Below, one piece after another: positions 57,620 through 64,000 of a stretch of 64,000 bases of DNA (position 1 is the stretch's first letter; each line of letters opens with the position of its first letter). The translations under genes and the position numbers were made by a program. A model generated the notes under the pieces. It was not told where the DNA came from. It searched no databases and was given only the letters and a program-made list of their open reading frames with translations. The stretch is from Ricinus communis (lineage: Eukaryota; Streptophyta; Magnoliopsida; Malpighiales; Euphorbiaceae), in contig NC_063256.1 of NCBI RefSeq assembly GCF_019578655.1, positions 29,994,342 to 30,058,341 of the forward strand, read 5' to 3'.

Positions 57620-57960
57620 TAATAGGGTGTTGCTAAATAGCGCATACTTACGACAGATTAGCGACATTTATTTTGGTAATAAACTTAGTGATAATATAGT
57701 GATGGCTTCACGACGGCCATTTACTAACACTGCAGAAACCGTTGCTAATTTTAGCGCCAATTTCTGGTGCTCAAGCCAGCGACGGCTCTGCGACGGACAT
57801 CGTGTCGTCGCTAACTCCTGGAATTAAAGTAGCATGAACGTTGCTGCATTTTGCAACCATTTATCGACGACATCTATTGTCACTAAACAGGCTGCGATAG
57901 CGACTGACATTGTGGGAGGCAGTTTCGGGTGCGCACCTAAGTGTATCTAGCGACTATGAT
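57620..57960. mobile_element. Possible CACTA-type subterminal repeat remnant
   Basis: Repeated degenerate units of TTAGCGAC, GCGACGGAC, CGTCGCTAA and CGACGGC in both orientations (TTAGCGACATT at 57658, CACGACGGCC at 57707, CAGCGACGGCT at 57776, GTCGTCGCTAA at 57801, TAGCGACT at 57898). Such GCGACGG/CCGTCGC clusters are characteristic of the subterminal regions of CACTA transposons and derived MITEs in plants. No TIR or transposase is visible, so this is a remnant at most. Confidence 0.45.
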
Positions 57961-60197
57961 ATACTAAGGCTTTTCAACCTAATCAGGAACATGCTAACTA
58001 GTCACAAAGACTAGTGCGGAGATAGAGTCGCCACCCGAGTAATTCTCCGAACCAATTTTACTAATTTGAGTGGCATACTATATTCCATAAGGAAGCTTCG
58101 CCACATCTAGATATGAATATGGAAGCCAACTTTCTTATTTGTGTATCTTAGTATTTTATTTTATTATTTAACAAGCTATTCTCTATAAATACAACAACTT
58201 ATATTTACAAGTATCCATTACAGCATGTGAGGTCCTCTTAAGTCTAGCCCATTTTATTAAGTCTAATCCATGTTTTATTTATTAACCTATTTTACTAATT
58301 AATTATGTACAGGGCTTTATATAATCTAGCCCAATTACAAGTTATACTTTGATTCCAGCCTTTAAATCTAAATGTACTACTTTTTATGCAGAGGTTCAAT
58401 TATGTGATCTTAAATTTAAAATGACTCAATTAACTCATTTAGAATATGGTAAAGTCCACTAGGTCTATATTCATTTTAGATTTAGCCCAATTAGCAATTG
58501 ATTAACCTAATGGACTACAATTTTCGTGTTGGGTCTAATTTTTAGGGCCTAAAGTCTATGTGTCCAATTTTAATTAGGCAATCATATCACAACTCTTTGC
58601 CATAATCAAGCACAAAACAAAAAAAAATTAAAGTGTAGAATTAAATTTTGCTATTACAACCCTTCCTACAACTAAAATATGAAAGAAGAACACTTAAATA
58701 CCAAGTTGTGCACATCCGATCGGTCTAGGGCATAGAGCCCATCGGCCTAATGCAAACCTGAATCAGCTCTACACTGAGTCGATCGGCTCTAGGGCTTCGG
58801 ATGGTCTATTAGCGATTTTCCTCAGTTTTTCACACCCAGGAGCCGATTTTTACAAGCACAAAGGATATAAATTTGATTAAAACATGTAGGATTCAATAAA
58901 AAACTTAAAAATACAGAATCTAATGATGAAAGCCTAAAAAATATGCAAATTTTAGAAATCAAAACTAACAGTAGGCAAATATAACACTTCAAGGCAGATT
59001 CCCAATGGTAATTATGCAACCTTAGAAATCTAATTCAAATAAACACAAACTAATAATGTCTCCCTAATCATTAAACTAATAAGATTCAAAACCCAATAAA
59101 ATCACAATATCAAATTCATAGCCTCACATGTTCCTATTATCATATTCAAAATCCAATGAAATAAAAAACATATTAAATAGAGAGAAATCCTAATCTAATC
59201 TTGTGAATCATTTTATTCATCAAACAATAAAACCTAATCATGTTTCTAGATTCATAAATGAACATAGAAAAACCAGTAGGGAAAAAGAATGTCAAATGTA
59301 GAGGAACACTCAAGTTGTCACTGTTGGTTGTTGTTTTGCGAATGCTGCTTAGATTTAGAAAAACTATTGTCATTCTAAAAGAAAGTTTCCTAAAATCAGT
59401 TCTTTCTTAGTGACTTTCTAGAAGAAAACTCTTTATGTTTAACTGTTAATTAATGATTGTCGTTAATAATTAAAGAGTGCAACTAACCTTAGACCTAGGA
59501 CATATTGTTTTATATATTGTAGTAGGGTTAGGAAACCCTACAGAAGTAGATCAGTGTTAATTATTTATCATCGATTATCTTTCTTTTTTATCAGATTAAT
59601 ATCTAATAAAGTAAAATAAAATAAAATATTTTATTCAAATAATTATCACTAAAAATATTTTAAAAATTTCAATAATTATCTCAAGTCACTTCTAGAAACT
59701 TCTTATCATCAATTTTGGAACGTTTTAAGTTTAAAATATGAGTAAAATAGTGTCAAATTTCAAGAAATAGCTAATCAGCAATGTGTTGAGCCGATTCGGC
59801 AGTACGCAGAGCTGATTAGCTTTGTGGGCTAAAACGTTTGGGAGATTGTGATAATTTGGTCCCTGAGCTTGCTGAAATGACCATTTTACCCCTCAAAGTT
59901 AATTTTTCTACCAATTAAATCCAAATTGATTCTAAAAAAGTAATTTTGATTCATTTTTCCCCGACACTTGAGAAACGCAATAACTTTCATCATAGGGTTT
60001 ACATAATTCCCTTGAAATCTGTATCCGAAAAATGGATGGTGAGAGTTATGGTTTGTCAAGATTTATAAGCACTCATGCGATTAAATAAATTGATGCAAAT
60101 CAGAATATCAAGGATACGGTAAAAGGATATCCTCATGAACTATAGAAGCCATACTCCATAAGCTCGAAAGGATTTTAAGAATAATTGATTTTATGTA
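57961..60197. other. AT-rich non-coding stretch
   Basis: No gene recognised. It contains GATCGG/AGCCGAT-type near-palindromes at 58713-58800 and 59770-59808 (see findings). Confidence 0.4.
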
Positions 60198-60372
60198 GGG
60201 ACCACGCTGGCTTGAATTTTGAGGAGCTCGCCTGCTTGAGTTTCGAGGACTTTGCGTGCTTGATTAAAGGACTATGCTTGTGATTCGGGAGCGATGCCCG
60301 ATGATTTGAGAAATCACGCCCGTTGATTTGGGGACCACGCCGTTGATTTGAGAATCACGTCCGTTGATTTTA
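60198..60372. repeat. Short degenerate tandem repeat upstream of the PMD locus
   Basis: About six units of roughly 27 bp built around GGACCACGCCNGTTGATTTG, with the first units more diverged (GGAGCTCGCCTGCTTGAGTT). Confidence 0.75.
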
Positions 60373-60482
60373 TATTTGTAGAGACGTCTCTCTGGCCATT
60401 TTCCACTTCGAAGCACATTTTTGTTATACTTACTACTTCATATTGATTTGGTAAATTTCCCACTTTCAAGTAATTTCATTTA

Positions 60483-60732
60483 AAAATTCCCACTTCAAGG
60501 TGCAACTTGACTCAATTGATGTCTACTAGAAGTTATATTAGTAATTGGCCCACCCAGGACTAAAATGTAATTTTGATATAATAGTGACCAAAATGGTAAC
60601 TTTTTGGAAATTCCCACATCGAGATGCAAATTGACCTGTCAGATGTTTTCTGGAGACTTGTATTGGTAACTGGCCCGCCCAGGGACTAAAGTGTAACTTC
60701 AGTAGATCACAGACCAAAATGGCATTTTTGCC
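60483..60732. repeat. Two-copy ~125-bp tandem repeat
   Basis: Units 60483-60607 and 60608-60732 share AAATTCCCAC, a GATG.C..CTAGA block, GTAACTGGCCC.CCCAGG, ACTAAA.TGTAA and GACCAAAATGG. They lie just upstream of the likely core promoter of the PMD locus. Confidence 0.82.
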
Positions 60733-60748
60733 TTCTTTAGCACCTACA

Positions 60749-60758
60749 TATATATATT
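60749..60758 (+). promoter_or_regulatory. TATA-box-like element of the PMD locus
   Basis: TATATATATT about 125 bp before the ATG at 60881, followed by a CT-rich leader typical of plant 5' UTRs (60780-60880). Confidence 0.45.
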
Positions 60759-60880
60759 CTCATATCTATTCATTATTCACTTTTATCCATTTCATCTTTA
60801 CTTTTCTCTCGAATCCCTTTTCATCATTTCTTTAATTTCTCTGTCATTTCTTAACCAAATTTCACAAAATCAATCTTGAA

Positions 60881-63437
60881 ATGGCTACCTCTTCTTCTAG
60901 ATTCTCGGGACGTACCCTATTACACCAAATTGGGAGTTTTCACAGCCGATTTCTTACCAGAACGACCTTGGGCTTGTTAAAGGGGAGAAAATCTCTCTTT
61001 TGGCGAAATTGAACACTTACCGGATGTTTTCAGTGTCAGAGAAATATTTTTCTTGCATTAAATCTTGTTTCCTGTGACTTATACAATAGATATACGCGTT
61101 ATTTGCTCAAAACAAATGAAATTTTATGAAAAAGTTAATACCTTGCCCTATCCCTAGAGCCGATTCGGCTATGTGCATAACCGATCGGCTCTGTTCAGTG
61201 CCGATTCGGCTCTATGCTGAGCCGTCTGAAATGACCGTGCATAGGCCGAAAACTATTTTTTTTTAGGTTTTTTGACATAAGATAATGATAAATAAAAAAA
61301 TGTAATTAATTGTTTGGGGTCTTTATATGTGTGCATTGTGTTCACATACCTTTGTTTATGTTTATTTAGAGTGACGGTGTATCAATTTGATTCGCTGGAA
61401 ATTTTTATAGTGCTTACGAGTGGTTCGACAAGCTACCGTGCTCTGTTCAGGCTAGGATTGGCGACACTGGATTACATCGACTCGTTGCTACACTTTCGTC
61501 AATCATCGGGAGGACGAGTCACACTTCGGTTTATGCCCTGCTCGAGAGGTGGATGGATACCAACCATGCCTTCCACACTCTGGTTGGTAAGCTGACTTTA
61601 TCCCCACTTTCATTTATTACTATTACGAGGGTAGACGTCACAGGTATGCTTATACCTTTTGACGATGTGATCCACTATCAGGCTTTGATGTTCTGTAGCA
61701 TTATATCACATACTTGATTAGGTTCTTGCTAGCATGCAAGAACACACAGTGCTTAGTTTATCAAAACATTTGTCTTTATTACAGGGGCTTTATGCCACAG
61801 AATGCTTTAGACATGGATCAAATGGCTCGGGCCTTCTTGGTGTACCTCTTCAGGACTACTTTGTTTAGTGATTCAGGGAATTCACTAAACTTTCATTACT
61901 TGGCCCCTTTGAGGGATTTGGACTAGGTCTCCTCTTTCAATTGGGGATCTACAGCTCTTGCTTACCTATACCACCAGATGGACATCACCTCCGTGGGAGC
62001 AAGAGGATTTGTAGCTTCTTGCACGCGATTCACGTAAGTTTTATCCACTCTGACTTCTTCATTTTATGCCCCTTTTCTGTATCTGCGTAGCAGTTACTGA
62101 CTCTTCTTTTACAGGTTTGGCCCTTAGAGCTTGGCCTTCTGGCGAGCTCATAACCTATCAGTGCTTCTCGAGCCTTCCCATGCTTGAGCTGTTGGAGCTC
62201 GAGCAAGAGTGTCCCTTTAGAGTAGGTATAGATCCATGTGCACCGTATGTCGATCAACTCCCTAACCTAGGACAAGGTAAAAGAAATTTATCAGTTACAA
62301 CTATGTTTTACAATTCTTAGAAACTTACCTTTGCAATTTCTTAGATTGACAGTGACTAGCTTAGCGAGCACCTTCATTGGGACCCCTACATGCTCTCTGC
62401 TGCACATCTCGATAACAAGAGGGTCCTCCTAGTTGGCCCCGCTTGTTGGGCCTAGTTCTTAGGTGAAAGGATACATGGCTAGGAAAGGGGAGCCTAGCAG
62501 GTGTCGAATTTTGTTATCTCCCCCTCTTTCCATGTTTAGACTGTTGATCTTGTCAGCGAGGAGCTAACCGTAAGTTTGGAGGGATTCGATGACTTTGAGG
62601 ACCTCACCATCCGGTCCTAGAGGATGGACTATAGCTCCTTCATTCCTCAGCTATTAGGGCACGTGCCTTTTAGCGATGACATTATGGCTCAGGTTTGTTC
62701 TTGACTTTGCTTGACTTTTCATCTTCTTTACTTTGCTTGATTACTCATTTGGCTATCATGCCACAGTTCATTCGCTGTGCCCCCAACTCTTGAGCCAACG
62801 GAGGGACGGTCCACTCATTGATCTAGACCTTCACATGTCTTGGGTTCCTTCGTTGGTGCTGCATCTGAGGCATCTCCCATAGTGATGCTAGATGTGTTGC
62901 TCGGGAGTATTGCATTTCTCCCAGATCTGATGGTCTCATATTGGAGTCTCATTGGTGCCATAGAGCATCGGCTTGCCATGGAGCACTGCTTTCCAGCAGA
63001 GTTTACTTTGAGCACTTGCCTATACGTAAGTTGTATTCCTTTTAATATTTTGCATATTTCCTTTTCTTGAAATATTAGTAACATATGAAAATAATCATAT
63101 AGGTCTAGAAAGATCAGTTGGAGCATGTACATCGACTGGTCGGTGCTGCGAGGAAGCAATTCTACGTCCTCAACGAGGACTGGGGAGTAAGAATCAGAAT
63201 AAATTATAAAATGAAAACTGTATGCATGTATGAAATATGATAACTAAACTCTTTTTAGTTTTTCATTAGAGGGACCACGAGAGTATGTAAGGGCAAGTAG
63301 ATGATCGACAGTACTAGATCAAGGCCCAACAGCGCAAGATTGACACTCTAACGCTTCAGTTGTGTACTTTGCAGACCCAGGGATGGACACTGACTCCAAT
63401 AAGTGGATGGGAGACTCCGAAGAGAGCCCCGTCTTAA
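60881..63437 (+). pseudogene. Plant mobile domain (PMD) gene, multi-exon, probably a pseudogene
   Basis: No gene name can be given. The likely start is the ATG at 60881 (MATSSSRF...), with one frame slip before an open run YPITPNWEFSQPISYQND. An exon from 61411 reads AYEWFDKLPCSVQARIGDTG, YALLERWMDTNHAFHTLVGK and LTLSPLSFITITRVDVTGM, matching PMD text of the 'LVERW...THTFH...GE.T.TL.D...I.GL.V.G' type. An exon from 61785 reads QMARAFLVYLFRTTLFSDSG, then NSLNFHYLAPLRDLD, a stop, and SSFNWGSTALAYLYHQMD, the second conserved PMD block. Short GT-AG introns are visible: 62034-62114, 62277-62344, 62693-62766, 63026-63102, 63187-63269. The last exon ends GWETPKRAPS and TAA at 63437. PMD proteins occur both as host genes (MAIN/MAIL1 type, nuclear, linked to genome stability and silencing) and in transposons; which applies here is open. 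Stops at 61924 and near 62450 suggest decay. Confidence 0.7.
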
Positions 63438-63633
63438 GATTTTTCTACCATTCTATATATTTTTATTTTTTACTACTTTTCTGTAAAACACGACTTTTCT
63501 AAGATATAAAATTCTGCACTTTTGATATTTAATTACATGCATTGACACTATTTTCTTCTCAATATTGTATATTTTGGGTGTACATATATCTCGAGGCCGA
63601 GTAAATTCAAATAAGGCCTGGAATAGAGACTTT

Positions 63634-63870
63634 CTATGATCTGATGAGTGCATTAGCAGTTTTGTAGATGCCAATTGTCTTCTTTTCCTTCTTCAGCTGC
63701 TCTAACAACCCATTATCCCTTCCTTCAGGTGCTTTCTCGACTTGTCTCAGCTCTTGAACCTCTGTGTTTTCACACTTACCCACTGGATCGGCTTCTTTAT
63801 TGAAGTCATTGTCTGTCCAAATATTCTTTGCCCTAGTGTTTTGGATTTCACACTCATCCCTAGAGCTGTA
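63634..63870 (-). other. Open minus-strand stretch, possible exon remnant
   Basis: 79 codons without a stop, with charged, helix-like content: KNIWTDNDFNKEADPVGKCE, VQELRQVEKAPEGRDNGLLE and QLKKEKKTIGIYKT. Upstream in the same frame (to 64000) the text stays plausible but has three stops. No family is recognised. It could be the tail of a gene or element extending beyond the window. Confidence 0.3.
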
Positions 63871-64000
63871 CTAAATGTCGATGGCCATAGCTGACTTCTT
63901 CTTACCCTCCTTGAAAACCTATAAAAGATAAGGCTCATAAGCCGCTTGATCATCATCTTACCCCTAGCCACAGGGCATGATATCCTCAATTCGAACGTCA

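Noticed and set aside
62030..62257. Minus-strand open frame over the PMD locus
   Set aside because: Antisense to a PMD exon with good splice sites on the plus strand.
1..64000. tRNA, rRNA or organelle-derived DNA
   Set aside because: I looked for clover-leaf arms, conserved rRNA text and plastid gene text and recognised none. A dedicated scan (tRNAscan, Infernal) was not possible here.

Overview
This is plant nuclear DNA, almost certainly from a eudicot. It is AT-rich and intergenic in character, and it is filled with nested, decayed LTR retrotransposons of the Ty1/copia (Sirevirus-like and Tork/TAR-like) and Ty3/gypsy (Athila, Tekay/Del, Tat) lineages. I see nothing prokaryotic: no operons, no CRISPR array and no rRNA genes, and I recognised no tRNA gene. 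The species cannot be fixed from the sequence alone. A 500-base run of N (26271-26770) marks an assembly gap.

Layout. 1-1811: AT-rich flank. 1812-22224: an old minus-strand Sirevirus-like copia element. Its right (5') LTR was split by an 11.4 kb minus-strand Athila element (Athila-1, 9955-21331), which has a perfect 5-bp target duplication, AAACT. 22225-25138: non-coding DNA with a ~61-bp tandem repeat. 25139-26270: an inverted piece of a Tekay LTR running into the gap. 26771-42743: a plus-strand Tekay element. Its 3' LTR is split by a second minus-strand Athila (Athila-2, 30240-41335), which lacks RT, RNase H and integrase. Athila-2 is itself interrupted by a plus-strand solo LTR (34218-35249) with a perfect GTAGT duplication. 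45192-47212: 5' part of a Tat-like gypsy element. 48175-48366: possible LINE scrap. 49241-57009: a plus-strand copia element with both LTRs. 57620-57960: possible CACTA-type subterminal repeats. 60749-63437: a multi-exon plant-mobile-domain (PMD) gene or pseudogene, the only gene-like locus that is not an obvious retroelement.

How the parts relate. All recognised retroelement coding regions carry stops or frameshifts, so none looks autonomous. The nesting gives a relative order: Sirevirus before Athila-1; Tekay before Athila-2 before the solo LTR. Two structures stand out. First, Athila-1 carries a ~0.97 kb inverted copy of its own RNase H/integrase segment in place of the 3' part of its env-like region, so one LTR-driven transcript would contain sense and antisense integrase. 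Second, Athila-1 carries three regularly built two-tier hairpin modules (outer CACGGG/CCCGTG, inner GCCGTGCT/AGCACGGC) 3' of pol, with degraded counterparts in Athila-2 and its LTR. An analogous but unrelated GC-rich hairpin motif recurs in the Sirevirus LTRs.
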